A stretch of DNA of 64,000 nucleotides from positions 124,001 to 188,000 of the forward strand of contig NZ_BMSA01000014.1 in assembly GCF_014648915.1 (NCBI RefSeq), given 5' to 3'. Positions 15,021-23,959 of the stretch are shown piece after piece. Position 1 is the first letter of the stretch. The number at the start of each line of letters is the position of its first letter. Origin of the DNA: Streptomyces phaeofaciens (GTDB taxonomy: Bacteria > Actinomycetota > Actinomycetes > Streptomycetales > Streptomycetaceae). The position numbers and the translations under genes are program-made. The notes under the pieces are model-generated. The model had not been told where the DNA came from, made no database searches, and saw nothing but the letters and a program-made list of their open reading frames with translations.

Positions 15021-15962
15021 TCAGACCTCCGGAAGCGTCGCCTTCGCTCGCCCGATCTGGGTCCGGACCGCGCCCATGCTCGCCGCGACGACCAGGGCGA
15101 TCGCGGCGGCCTGGGTCAGGGACATGGCCTGGCCGAGGATGAGGAAGCCGGCCGTCGCGGCGATGGCGGGCTCCAGGCTCATCATGACGGCGAAGGTGGA
15201 GGCGGGGAGGCGGCGCAGGGCCAGGAGTTCCAGGGTGTACGGCAGGACGGACGACAGCAGGGCCACCGCCGCGCCCAGCCCCAGCGTCACCGGGTCGAGG
15301 AGCTTCGCGCCCGACTCGGCGACGCCCAGCGGCAGGAAGAGCAGCGCGCCCACCGCCATCGCCAGCGCGAGCCCGTCGGCCTGCGGGAACCGTCGGCCGG
15401 TGCGGGCGCTGAACACGATGTACGCCGCCCACATCGCCCCCGCGCCCAGCGCGAACGCGACCCCCAGCGGATCGAGGTCCCCGAAGCCTCCGCCGCCGAG
15501 CAGGAACACTCCGGCGAGGGCCAGCCCGGCCCAGACCAGGTTCACCGCGCGGCGCGAGGCGATCACCGACAGCGCGAGCGGGCCCAGCACCTCCAGGGTG
15601 ACCGCCGGGCCCAGCGGGATGCGGTCGACGGCCTGGTAGAAGAGGCCGTTCATCGCGGCCATGGTGACGCCGAAGACGACCACCGTGCCCCAGTCCGTAC
15701 GGGAGTGACCGCGCAGCCGGGGACGGCAGACGACCAGCAGCACCACCGCCGCGACCAGCAGCCGCAGCGCCACCACCCCCAGCGCGCCCGCGCGCGGCAT
15801 CAGTGTCACGGCCAGCGCGCCGCCGAACTGCACCGAGATGCCCCCGGCGAGCACCAGGCCGACGGGGCCGAGCGAACCGGGGGACCCGAAGCGGCGCGGT
15901 GCGCCGGCCGGGGCGACAGCGGCGGACGAGAGCTGCGGCGTGGAGGTGTCGGCGGTGGTCAC
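15021..15962 (-). CDS. EamA/DMT family metabolite exporter (RhtA-like)
   Basis: A 313-residue inner-membrane protein with about ten hydrophobic helices arranged as two EamA repeats (for example VGLVLAGGISVQFGGALAV and LGLGAAVALLSSVLPYTLEL). Related RhtA-type carriers export threonine, homoserine or other small metabolites by proton antiport. I chose GTG 15962, preceded by AGGAC; an upstream ATG at 16025 would add 21 non-conserved residues. It is an independent gene between the catabolic operon and the ABC exporter. Confidence 0.85.
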   Translation of the reverse strand: MTTADTSTPQLSSAAVAPAGAPRRFGSPGSLGPVGLVLAGGISVQFGGALAVTLMPRAGALGVVALRLLVAAVVLLVVCRPRLRGHSRTDWGTVVVFGVTMAAMNGLFYQAVDRIPLGPAVTLEVLGPLALSVIASRRAVNLVWAGLALAGVFLLGGGGFGDLDPLGVAFALGAGAMWAAYIVFSARTGRRFPQADGLALAMAVGALLFLPLGVAESGAKLLDPVTLGLGAAVALLSSVLPYTLELLALRRLPASTFAVMMSLEPAIAATAGFLILGQAMSLTQAAAIALVVAASMGAVRTQIGRAKATLPEV

Positions 15963-16090
15963 GGGCGGTCCTGGGGCTCGGTGCGGGTTCGTACATCGCC
16001 GTCGTACATCACGATGCACTGTCAAGTCCAGGGTAGTGGACTACGTCAGGAGTGTGAACCCTTCATGCCGCTGTCTCAGGCGGTGAGACA

Positions 16091-18202
16091 TCAGCAGCCC
16101 GGCGCCCAGTGCCCCTCGTCCCGGAACAGCGGCCGCCCGTCGGCGAACACGGTCGGGACCGCCCGGTAGGGGTCGTACGGGTCGTAGGGGTCGTAGGGGT
16201 CCTCGGAGCCGTACTGGTGGCCGTTGGAGGCGTGGGGGTCGTAGGGGTTGTACGGGTCGTGCGGCGGCTGGTTCCAGGCCGGTGCGGGGGTCTGGGCCTG
16301 GTACCCGTACGGGTGCCACTCGCCGTGCGCCGCGCCGTCGCCGTGCGCCACCGGTGCCGGCACCGGCACCGGTGCCGGCTGTTCCGCGAACAGCGGCAGG
16401 CGCAGTTCGCCGGTGTCCGTCACCGCGCTGTTCTGGGACCGGTGGAGGCGGGCGTAGGCGCCGCCGCGGGCGAGCAGTTCGTCGTGGCGGCCCGTCTCCA
16501 CGATCCGGCCGCCGTCGACGACGAGGATGCGGTCGGCGTCGGGAGCGAGGTTGAGATCGTGGGTGATCATGATGGTGGTGCGGCCGGTCATCAGGCGGCG
16601 CAGCGGCTTCACCACCCGGCGGGCGGCCATCGCGTCCAGGCCGGTCGTCGGCTCGTCCAGGACCAGGACGGGCGCGTCGCGCAGGATCGCGCGGGCGATG
16701 GCGAGGCGCTGGAGCTGGCCGCCGGAGAGCCGGGCCGTGCCGGGGTCGATCCGGGTGTCGTAGCCGTCGGGCAGGCCCGTGACGAAGTCGTGCGCGTCGG
16801 CCGCCCGGGCCGCCGCCTCGATCGCCTGGTCGCTGGCGCCGGGCCGGCCGCAGGCGATGTTGGCGCGGACGGTGTCGTGCAGGACGAGCGTCTCCTGCGG
16901 CAGCAGCGTCACATAGGCGCGCAGCCGGGCGAGGGGGAAGTCGCGCAGCGGGACGCCGTCCAGGAGGATCTCGCCGGCGTCCGGGTCGTAGAAGCGCAGC
17001 AGCAGCTTCGACACGGTGGACTTGCCCGCGCCGCTCGGCCCGGTGATGATCACCAGCTCGCCGGGGGTGACGCCGAAGGAGAGCCCGCTCAGCGCCGTGC
17101 GGTCCGCGCCGGGGTAGGCGAAGGTGACGTCCCGGACCTCGACCGTGCCGTCCGGGCGGCCCGTCCCGGGGTCGTGCCGGGGGTCGGTGACCGACGGCCG
17201 GACGTCGAGGATCTCGATCAGCCGTTCCGCGCCCGCCGTCGCCGCGGTGATCGTCAGCCCGAGCTGGGCCAGGCCGCGCACCGGCGGGTAGAGGTAGCCG
17301 AGGAACGCGGCGAAGGCGAGCAGCTGGCCGAGCGTCATCCGGCCGGTGGAGATCTCCCAGGCGCCGATGCCGATCACCGCGAGGACGCAGACGGTCTCGA
17401 TGACCTGCACGAGCTGTTCGTAGGCCTCGTTGAGGCGGGTGGCGCGAACGGAGGCGCGGAACCAGGCGGTCGCCTCCTCGTGCAGCCGCCGGCGTTCGGC
17501 GTCGCGGCGGTCGTAGGCCTGGGTGAGGACGATGTTGCCGAGGGACTCCTCGACGACCGAGGTGATCGCGCCGTCGGCGGCCCGGCCCTCCCGCGACACG
17601 TCCTTGATGGAACCGGAGAAACGGCGGGCGGCCAGCCAGAAGAGGGGCGCGAGGACGAAGGTGGCGGCGGCCAGGTCCCAGCGCAGCCAGAACGCGGCGG
17701 CCGCGTAGAAGAGCGCGGAGAAGACGGCGGAGGCGGCGCCGACCAGGCCCGACACCACCATGGTCTCGATCGCGTCGACGTCACTGGTCAGCCGGGACAG
17801 CAGGTCGCCCTGGCGGTGGCGTTGGAAGAAGTGCGGCGGCAACTGCTGCACATGGTCGAAGACATGCTCACGCAGCCGCATCACGAAGCGTTCGGTGGCC
17901 CAGGCGGCCAGGGAGTTGCCGGCGTAGGCGACGAGCCCGCCGGCCACGGCCACGCCCAGCCACTTCAGGGCGGGCGACCAGAACGCGCTCAGCGAACCCT
18001 GCCGCAGGGCGTGATCGGTGAGTTCGGCGAAGAGCAGGATGGCCTCGGTCTCGGCGAGCGCGGCGAGGACCGTGCATCCCCAGACCGCCATCAGCCATTT
18101 CCGAAGCCCTCTGGTCAGCGGCCAGAAACGCCTGAATGCCATTCGGGCCGGAATGGTCGGGGTGTCGTATTCGGAATCTTCGTATTCGAGTTCCTCATTC
18201 AT
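16091..18202 (-). CDS. ABC exporter, fused permease-ATPase with a Pro/Tyr-rich tail
   Basis: A 703-residue type IV (ABCB-like) half-transporter. The first 35 residues are acidic and cytoplasmic, then six membrane helices (about 40-320) and a nucleotide-binding domain with Walker A GPSGAGKST, signature LSGGQLQ, Walker B VLVLDEPT and switch ITHDLN. There is no C39 peptidase domain. The last 110 residues are low-complexity, with DPYNPYDP and a DPYDPYDPYDPY run, absent from typical family members. It follows the 42-residue peptide gene by 72 bp across a hairpin terminator, so it may export that peptide (inference). Shine-Dalgarno AAGGGG lies upstream of ATG 18202. Confidence 0.88.
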   Translation of the reverse strand: MNEELEYEDSEYDTPTIPARMAFRRFWPLTRGLRKWLMAVWGCTVLAALAETEAILLFAELTDHALRQGSLSAFWSPALKWLGVAVAGGLVAYAGNSLAAWATERFVMRLREHVFDHVQQLPPHFFQRHRQGDLLSRLTSDVDAIETMVVSGLVGAASAVFSALFYAAAAFWLRWDLAAATFVLAPLFWLAARRFSGSIKDVSREGRAADGAITSVVEESLGNIVLTQAYDRRDAERRRLHEEATAWFRASVRATRLNEAYEQLVQVIETVCVLAVIGIGAWEISTGRMTLGQLLAFAAFLGYLYPPVRGLAQLGLTITAATAGAERLIEILDVRPSVTDPRHDPGTGRPDGTVEVRDVTFAYPGADRTALSGLSFGVTPGELVIITGPSGAGKSTVSKLLLRFYDPDAGEILLDGVPLRDFPLARLRAYVTLLPQETLVLHDTVRANIACGRPGASDQAIEAAARAADAHDFVTGLPDGYDTRIDPGTARLSGGQLQRLAIARAILRDAPVLVLDEPTTGLDAMAARRVVKPLRRLMTGRTTIMITHDLNLAPDADRILVVDGGRIVETGRHDELLARGGAYARLHRSQNSAVTDTGELRLPLFAEQPAPVPVPAPVAHGDGAAHGEWHPYGYQAQTPAPAWNQPPHDPYNPYDPHASNGHQYGSEDPYDPYDPYDPYRAVPTVFADGRPLFRDEGHWAPGC

Positions 18203-18228
18203 TTACGGCACCCCTTCTTTACAGCACC

Positions 18229-18260
18229 AAAGGGGCCGACGGTGCACCATCGGCCCCTTT
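18229..18260 (-). terminator. hairpin between the peptide gene and the ABC gene
   Basis: An 11-bp perfect stem AAAGGGGCCGA/TCGGCCCCTTT with a 10-nt loop begins 14 nt after the stop of the small peptide gene. In a precursor-transporter unit such a hairpin lets the short gene be transcribed more than the transporter. There is no T-run, as is common in Streptomyces terminators. Confidence 0.75.
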
Positions 18261-18274
18261 ATTCGGTCGTCGGC

Positions 18275-18403
18275 TCAGCTGTCCTGACCGGGCACCGGAA
18301 GCGGCTTCGGCTGGTGCTTCTTCTTCGGCTTCGGCGCGGGCGGCGGCGGGAGCTGCTTCGACTTGGGCTTGGGGGGCAGCGGGGCAAGCTTCTTGAAGCT
18401 CAT
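18275..18403 (-). CDS. 42-residue Lys/Pro-rich peptide, unknown; possible exported peptide
   Basis: A small gene behind a good Shine-Dalgarno (AAGGAG, 6 nt before ATG). The peptide starts MSFKKLAPLPPKPK and is about one third Pro and one quarter Lys, with a QLPPPPAPKPKKKH core and the end LPVPGQDS. It has no Cys and only three Ser, and lacks a hydrophobic signal sequence. It lies between a FemX-like aminoacyl transferase gene and an ABC exporter gene in the same direction, is followed at once by a hairpin terminator, and is preceded by a 126-bp relatively AT-rich region that may hold its promoter. It could be a peptide natural-product precursor, a cationic proline-rich antimicrobial, or a wall- or nucleic-acid-binding structural peptide. 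I do not recognise a family. Confidence 0.7.
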   Translation of the reverse strand: MSFKKLAPLPPKPKSKQLPPPPAPKPKKKHQPKPLPVPGQDS

Positions 18404-18529
18404 TCCAACTCCTTGGGATTGCGCTGTACAAGTGGTGCGAGGAATTCCCGACGCCGAGAAACTTACACGCTTCTCATCTGACGCAGCGCAAGAAAAGGCA
18501 AAGCCGCACTGTGAATACCCTGGGAAAAG

Positions 18530-19654
18530 CTATCGGCGCGCCATGTACAGCTCGAACGCCTTGTGCAGCGGCCTGTTGAGTGGAAAGTCCCACTCGCCCA
18601 GGTATTCCACGGCCTCCCCGCCGGTGCCCACCTTGAAGCGGAGCAGACCGAGCAGGTGGTTGGCGTCCTCCAGGGTGTCGGTGATGCCGCGCAGGTCGTA
18701 GACGGCGGCGCCGAGTTCATGGGCGTCGCACATCATGCGCCACTGCATCGCGTTGTTGGGCTGGACCTCGCGCCGGCGGGCGGTGGAGGCGCCGTAGGAG
18801 TACCAGACGTGCTCGCCGACCGTCAGCATGGTGGCCGCCGCGAGGACGTCGCCGTCGTGGTGGGCGAGGTAGAGCCGCATACGGTCGGGGTGTTCGGCGT
18901 TCAGCGCGGTCCACATGCGCTCGAAGTAGGACAGCGGGCGGGGGATGAACCGGTCCCGTGCGGCGGTCTCGGTGTAGAGCGTGTAGAAGGCCGGCAGGTC
19001 CTCCGGGCCGCCGCGGACGACCTTCACGCCCGCCTTCTCCGCCTTCTTGATGTTGCGCCGCCACTGCTGGTTGAGGCCGCCGTGGATCTCCTCCAACGAC
19101 CGTCCGGCGAACGGGACCTGGAAGACGTACCGGGGCTGTCCCGCGGCGAAGCCGTCCTCGCCGCCCGGCTCGCTCTGCCGCCAGCCGGCCCGGCGCAGCC
19201 GGTCGGCGACCTCGGCGGCGCCCGGTGCGTACGAGGTCGGCTCGGCGTCGCGCAGCCGGTGGGCGTCCGGGTCGGCGACGGCCGCCTTGACGGCGTCGGC
19301 GCTCCAGCGGCGGACGACGACGGGCGGGCCCATCTTCACCGAGAACGCGCCCCGCGCCCGGAGATGGGCGAGCATCGGCTTCAGCCAGCGCTCCACCAGG
19401 TCGGGCGCGGACCAGTCGACGAGCGGGCCCTCGGGCAGATAGGCCAGGTACCTTCTCAGCTTCGGCAGCGGCCGCAGCAGCACCAGACCCGCCCCGGCGA
19501 GCACGCCCCGCTCGTCGAACCAGCCCACGCTCTCCGCCCGCCAGTCCGGCTTCACCTCACCCCAGGCGGGGGTCTGCATATGGCTGGCGGAGGGACGGGC
19601 CGCGACGAACGCCAGGTGCTCGTCACGGGTGAGGGACTGGACACGCAGGCTCAT
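18530..19654 (-). CDS. FemX-like aminoacyl-tRNA-dependent transferase (FemABX/GNAT fold)
   Basis: A 374-residue protein of the FemABX family, built of two GNAT-like halves. Conserved stretches are HMQTPAWGEVKPDW, LLRPLPKLRRYLAYLPEGP, the LNQQWRRNIKKAEKAGV helix, WYSYGAST and the final YDLRGITDTLEDANHLLGLLRFKVGTGG-like segment. Known members add Gly, Ser or Ala from charged tRNA to the lipid II stem peptide; others aminoacylate different amines. There is no coiled-coil tRNA arm of the Staphylococcus type. The Shine-Dalgarno is AAGGAG. Its neighbours raise the possibility that the acceptor is the Lys-rich peptide encoded downstream, but a wall role is equally possible. Confidence 0.85.
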   Translation of the reverse strand: MSLRVQSLTRDEHLAFVAARPSASHMQTPAWGEVKPDWRAESVGWFDERGVLAGAGLVLLRPLPKLRRYLAYLPEGPLVDWSAPDLVERWLKPMLAHLRARGAFSVKMGPPVVVRRWSADAVKAAVADPDAHRLRDAEPTSYAPGAAEVADRLRRAGWRQSEPGGEDGFAAGQPRYVFQVPFAGRSLEEIHGGLNQQWRRNIKKAEKAGVKVVRGGPEDLPAFYTLYTETAARDRFIPRPLSYFERMWTALNAEHPDRMRLYLAHHDGDVLAAATMLTVGEHVWYSYGASTARRREVQPNNAMQWRMMCDAHELGAAVYDLRGITDTLEDANHLLGLLRFKVGTGGEAVEYLGEWDFPLNRPLHKAFELYMARR

Positions 19655-19751
19655 GCGCCGGGCTCCTTCGGCTGGCGGGTGCGGCGGAACCAGCCCAGGA
19701 AATCAGCTCCGCCCGCCCCGGCAGCCGAACACCGCCGACGCCTGCGTGTCC

Positions 19752-22622
19752 TCACTCCCTCATGGCCTCCCCCTCCAGTGCCGCCGCGAGCACTTCTGCC
19801 AGGTGTCGTCCCCGCACCCCCGCCAGCTGTTCCAGCTGTGTCCGGCAGGAGAAGCCGTCCGCCAGCACCACCGCGCCCGGCGGCGCGTCCCGTACGGCCG
19901 GCAGCAGCCGTTCCTCCGCGCAGGCCGCCGACACCTCGAAGTGGCCCTTCGCGAAGCCGAAGTCCCCCGCGAGGCCGCAGCAGCCTCCGCTCAGCTCCCC
20001 GGTGAGCCCGGCGGCCGTACGCAGCCGGCGGTCGGCCGTGTCGCCGAGGACCGCGTGCTGGTGGCAGTGGGTCTGGCCGACCGCCGGACGGTCCACGCGC
20101 GGCGGCCGCCAGCCGGGCGCGTGCCGCTCCAGCGCCTCCGCGAACGTCAGCACCCGGGCGGCGAGGCGCGCGGCCCGCGGATCGTCGTGCAGCAGCTCGG
20201 GGAGATCGGTGCGCAGGGCGGCGGCGCAGCTCGGCTCCAGGACGACGACCGGCGCGGCCGTCTCCAGCACCGGCTCCATCAGGTCCAGCGTGCGCCGCAG
20301 CACCGCGCGCGCCCGGTCGAGCTGGCCGGTGGAGACATAGGTCAGCCCGCAGCAGACCCGGACCCGGCGGGCGGCCGCCAGCGCGGCCGGGGACCTCGAA
20401 CGGCCGTCGCCGACCGGGCGCCCGCGCATCCGCAGGACCGGCGGCAGCGCCACCCGCAGCCCGGCCGCCTCCAGGACCCGGACGGCGGCCCGGCCGACGG
20501 CGGGCGAGAGATGCTCGGTGAAGGTGTCGGGCCACAGCACGACCAGCTCACCGGCGGGCGCGTCCGAGGACCCTCGCCGCCGCCACCAGCGGCTGAACGT
20601 CTCCCCCGCCAGCCGGGGGATCGCCCGCTCCGGCGCGATCCCGGCCACCGCCCGCGCCACCCGCGCGAACGGCCTTACGGCGGCGAGCGCGTTGAGGAGC
20701 GGCACCGCGCGGGTACGGGACGCCCAGCGCAGCCACACCGGCAGCCACCCCATGCTGTAGTGCGCGGCCGGCCGCCGGCGCCCGGCGTAGTGGTGGTGCA
20801 GGAACTCCGCCTTGTAGGTGGCCATGTCGACCTCCACCGGGCAGTCGGACCGGCAGCCCTTGCAGGACAGGCACAGGTCCAGCGCGTCCCGTACCTCCGT
20901 CGACCGCCAGCCGTCGGTGACCAGCTCCCCGGCGAGCATCTCGTGCAGCAGCCGGGCCCGCCCGCGCGTGGAGTGCTCCTCCCGGCCCGTGACACGGAAC
21001 GACGGGCACATCACCGCCGGGCCGGACACTGTCGTCGTACGGCACTTGGCGACGCCGACGCAGCGGCGGACCGCGGCGGAGAAGTCCCCGCCGTCGGACG
21101 GGTAGCCGAAGGCCACGTCCACCGGTTCGCGCGGCAGGACGGCGAAGCGGAGGTTCGCGTCGAGGGGCGCGGGGCGGACCAGCATGCCGGGGTTCAGGAG
21201 GTCGTCGGGGTCCCAGAGGGCCTTGGCGCGCTCGAAGAGCGTCACCATCCCGGCGCCGTACATCCGCGGCAGCAGTTCGGCGCGGGCCTGCCCGTCGCCG
21301 TGCTCCCCGGACAGCGAGCCGCCGTGCGCCACCACCAGGTCGGCGACTTCCTCGGAGAAGCCGCGGAACCTGCCGACGCCCGCCGGGGTCAGCAGGTCGA
21401 AATCGATCCGGACGTGGATACAGCCGTCCCCGAAGTGCCCGTACGGCGTCCCGCGCAGCCCGTGCCGGCGGAGCAGCCCCCGGAAGTCGCGAAGATAGGC
21501 GCCGAGTCGGGCCGGCGGGACCGCGCAGTCCTCCCAGCCGGGCCAGGCCTCGAAGCCGTCCGCCCGGGTCGCCGTACCGCTCGCGTCCTCCCGGATCCGC
21601 CACAGGGCGCGCTGCCCGGCCTCCTCGGTCACCACCAGGGAGTCGACGACGTCCGCCGCCCGCACGATCGCCTGCGCACGCGCGCGTGCCTCGGCCGGCG
21701 ACTCCCCGCCGGTCTCCACGAACAGCCAGGCCCCGCCCCTCGGCAGCCCCGCCGTGGACGGCACCAGGTCGGCCGCCATGCCCTCCACCGTCAGCGGGCC
21801 GAGCGGCAGCAGCCCGGCGGCCGCCTCCGCCGCGGCGGACTCGTCGGCGTACCCCAGTACCGCGAGGGCACGTGCGCGTGGCGCCTCGACGAGGCCGACG
21901 ACCGCCTCCGTGAGCACGCCCAGCGTGCCCTCCGAGCCGCAGAAGGAACGGGCGACGTCGGCGCCCCGCTCGGGCAGCAGCGCGTCCAGCGCGTACCCGG
22001 AGATCCGGCGGGGCAGCTCGGGGAAACCGGTCCGCAGCCGCGCCAGGTCCCCCTCCACCAGCGCCCGCAGCCCGTCCGGCGCCCCCGCCCACCCCTGCCC
22101 GAGCCGCAGCCGCTCACCGCGCGCGGTGACGACGTCCAGCACGCGCACGCTGTCGGCGGTCGTCCCCCACGCCACCGAGTGGGAGCCGCACGAGTTGTTG
22201 CCGATCATCCCGCCGAGCGTGCAGCGGCTGTGCGTGGACGGGTCGGGGCCGAAGCGCAGCTCGTGCGGGGCGGCGGCCTCCTGGAGCCGGTCGAGGACGA
22301 GCCCCGGCTGCACGACCGCCGTACGCGCCCCGGGGTCCAGCGCGACCAGCCGGTTCATGTGGCGGGTGAAGTCCAGCACCACGCCCACCCCGGTCGCCTG
22401 CCCCGCGATCGAGGTGCCCCCGCCGCGCGCGACGACCGGTACCGCGTGCTCCCGGCACACCTCCAGGACCGCCGCCACGTCGTCGGCGTCCCGGGGCGCG
22501 ACGACGCCCAGGGGGACCCGGCGGTAGTTGGACGCGTCCATGGTGACGAGCGCCCGGGAGGTGACGTCGAAGCCGACCTCACCCCGGACGGCCCTGCGCA
22601 GATCGGCCTCGAGATCCGTCAT
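19752..22622 (-). CDS. FAD-linked and Fe-S D-lactate/2-hydroxyacid dehydrogenase family fusion
   Basis: A 956-residue three-part flavoprotein. The N-terminal PCMH FAD domain has VVARGGGTSIAGQATG and GNNSCGSHSVAWGTT. The FAD-oxidase C-terminal domain has PYGHFGDGCIHVRIDF and GEHGDGQARAELLPR. A ferredoxin-like region (CLSCKGCRSDCPVEVDM) is followed by a CCG-type domain (SGGCCGLAGDFGF). Such fusions oxidise D-lactate or related D-2-hydroxyacids and pass electrons to the quinone pool at the membrane. The start is ATG 22622; an upstream ATG adds four residues. It is divergent from serC, whose product also belongs to hydroxyacid/serine metabolism, but a functional link is not shown. Confidence 0.88.
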   Translation of the reverse strand: MTDLEADLRRAVRGEVGFDVTSRALVTMDASNYRRVPLGVVAPRDADDVAAVLEVCREHAVPVVARGGGTSIAGQATGVGVVLDFTRHMNRLVALDPGARTAVVQPGLVLDRLQEAAAPHELRFGPDPSTHSRCTLGGMIGNNSCGSHSVAWGTTADSVRVLDVVTARGERLRLGQGWAGAPDGLRALVEGDLARLRTGFPELPRRISGYALDALLPERGADVARSFCGSEGTLGVLTEAVVGLVEAPRARALAVLGYADESAAAEAAAGLLPLGPLTVEGMAADLVPSTAGLPRGGAWLFVETGGESPAEARARAQAIVRAADVVDSLVVTEEAGQRALWRIREDASGTATRADGFEAWPGWEDCAVPPARLGAYLRDFRGLLRRHGLRGTPYGHFGDGCIHVRIDFDLLTPAGVGRFRGFSEEVADLVVAHGGSLSGEHGDGQARAELLPRMYGAGMVTLFERAKALWDPDDLLNPGMLVRPAPLDANLRFAVLPREPVDVAFGYPSDGGDFSAAVRRCVGVAKCRTTTVSGPAVMCPSFRVTGREEHSTRGRARLLHEMLAGELVTDGWRSTEVRDALDLCLSCKGCRSDCPVEVDMATYKAEFLHHHYAGRRRPAAHYSMGWLPVWLRWASRTRAVPLLNALAAVRPFARVARAVAGIAPERAIPRLAGETFSRWWRRRGSSDAPAGELVVLWPDTFTEHLSPAVGRAAVRVLEAAGLRVALPPVLRMRGRPVGDGRSRSPAALAAARRVRVCCGLTYVSTGQLDRARAVLRRTLDLMEPVLETAAPVVVLEPSCAAALRTDLPELLHDDPRAARLAARVLTFAEALERHAPGWRPPRVDRPAVGQTHCHQHAVLGDTADRRLRTAAGLTGELSGGCCGLAGDFGFAKGHFEVSAACAEERLLPAVRDAPPGAVVLADGFSCRTQLEQLAGVRGRHLAEVLAAALEGEAMRE

Positions 22623-22764
22623 GGTTCCAGCATGCACCCCGTCACCGACAGTGACGATCGCCCGGGTCGTCTCGTAGATCCCCACAGGTCCAAAGGCCGG
22701 AGATCTCGTCTCATCGAACGGACACGTTTCCGCACCGTTTCCCCGAAGGGATACCCTCCGCCTC

Positions 22765-23883
22765 GTGGCTGAGATCCAGATTCCCGCTGACATCAAGCCC
22801 GCCGACGGACGTTTCGGCGCGGGCCCCTCCAAGGTGCGGACGGAAGCGCTGGACGCGCTGGCCGCGACCGGCACATCTCTTCTGGGCACGTCCCACCGCC
22901 AGGCCCCGGTCAAGAACCTGGTCGGCCAGGTGCGTGAGGGCATCTCCGAGCTGTTCTCCCTCCCCGAGGGCTACGAGGTCGTCCTCGGCAACGGCGGCTC
23001 CACCGCGTTCTGGGACGTCGCGACGCACGGCCTGATCGAGAACAAGTCGCAGCACCTCACGTTCGGCGAGTTCAGCTCGAAGTTCGCGAAGGCCGCCAAG
23101 CTCGCCCCCTGGCTGGCCGAGCCCACCGTCATCTCCTCCGACCCGGGCACCCACCCCGAGGCGGCGGCCGAGGCGGGCGTCGACGTCTACGCCTTCACCC
23201 ACAACGAGACCTCGACCGGTGTCGCCGCCCCGCTGAAGCGGGTCGCGGGCGCGGACGCCGGGTCCCTGGTCCTGGTGGACGCCACCTCCGGCGCGGGCGG
23301 CCTCCCGGTCGACATCGCCGAGACGGACGTCTACTACTTCGCCCCGCAGAAGTCCTTCGCCTCCGACGGCGGCCTGTGGATCGGCGTGTTCTCCCCGGCC
23401 GCGATCGAGCGCGCCGAGCGGATCCACGCGTCCGGCCGCCACATCCCGGAGTTCTTCTCGCTCCCGACGGCGATCGACAACTCCCGCAAGAACCAGACGT
23501 ACAACACCCCGGCGCTGGCCACGCTCTTCCTGCTCAACGAGCAGCTGAAGTGGATCAACGGCCAGGGCGGCCTGTCCTTCTCCGCCGGCCGCACGAAGGA
23601 CTCCTCCACCCGCCTGTACACCTGGGCCGAGGAGTCGAAGCACGCCACCCCGTTCGTCACGGACCCGGCCAAGCGCTCCCAGGTCATCGGCACGATCGAC
23701 TTCGCGGACGAGATCGACGCCGCCGCGATCGCCAAGGTCCTGCGCGCCAACGGCATCGTCGACACCGAGCCCTACCGCAAGCTCGGCCGCAACCAGCTGC
23801 GCGTCGCGATGTTCCCGGCGATCGACCCGGCGGACGTCGAGGCGCTGACGAAGTGCATCGACTACGTGATCGAGAAGCTGTAA
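22765..23883 (+). CDS. serC: phosphoserine aminotransferase
   Basis: A 372-residue PLP enzyme of the actinobacterial SerC type, converting 3-phosphohydroxypyruvate and glutamate to phosphoserine in serine synthesis (and 3-hydroxy-4-phosphohydroxythreonine in some PLP pathways). Opening residues are FGAGPSKVR and LLGTSHRQAPVKN. The PLP lysine lies in YYFAPQKSFASDGGLW, and the C-terminus has LRVAMFPAIDPADVEAL. The start is GTG 22765. A TACCCT hexamer ends 7 nt before it, so the mRNA is probably leaderless. A strong hairpin terminator follows. Confidence 0.95.
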   Translation: MAEIQIPADIKPADGRFGAGPSKVRTEALDALAATGTSLLGTSHRQAPVKNLVGQVREGISELFSLPEGYEVVLGNGGSTAFWDVATHGLIENKSQHLTFGEFSSKFAKAAKLAPWLAEPTVISSDPGTHPEAAAEAGVDVYAFTHNETSTGVAAPLKRVAGADAGSLVLVDATSGAGGLPVDIAETDVYYFAPQKSFASDGGLWIGVFSPAAIERAERIHASGRHIPEFFSLPTAIDNSRKNQTYNTPALATLFLLNEQLKWINGQGGLSFSAGRTKDSSTRLYTWAEESKHATPFVTDPAKRSQVIGTIDFADEIDAAAIAKVLRANGIVDTEPYRKLGRNQLRVAMFPAIDPADVEALTKCIDYVIEKL

Positions 23884-23900
23884 CGGCTTCCGCCGCACAG

Positions 23901-23936
23901 GTGAAGGGCGCCCGGTGAACACCGGGCGCCCTTCAC
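23901..23936. terminator. bidirectional hairpin terminator after serC
   Basis: A 16-bp perfect stem (GTGAAGGGCGCCCGGT and its complement) with a GAAC tetraloop sits between the convergent serC and aminopeptidase genes, 17 nt after the serC stop. A near copy of its core GGGCGCCCGGTG occurs at 25724-25752. Confidence 0.9.
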
Positions 23937-23959
23937 GCGTTCCTGCTGCTCGTCGCTTG

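Noticed and set aside
18275..18403. Lanthipeptide or sactipeptide precursor
   Set aside because: The peptide has no Cys, no Thr and only three Ser, and no LanB/LanM or radical SAM gene is adjacent.
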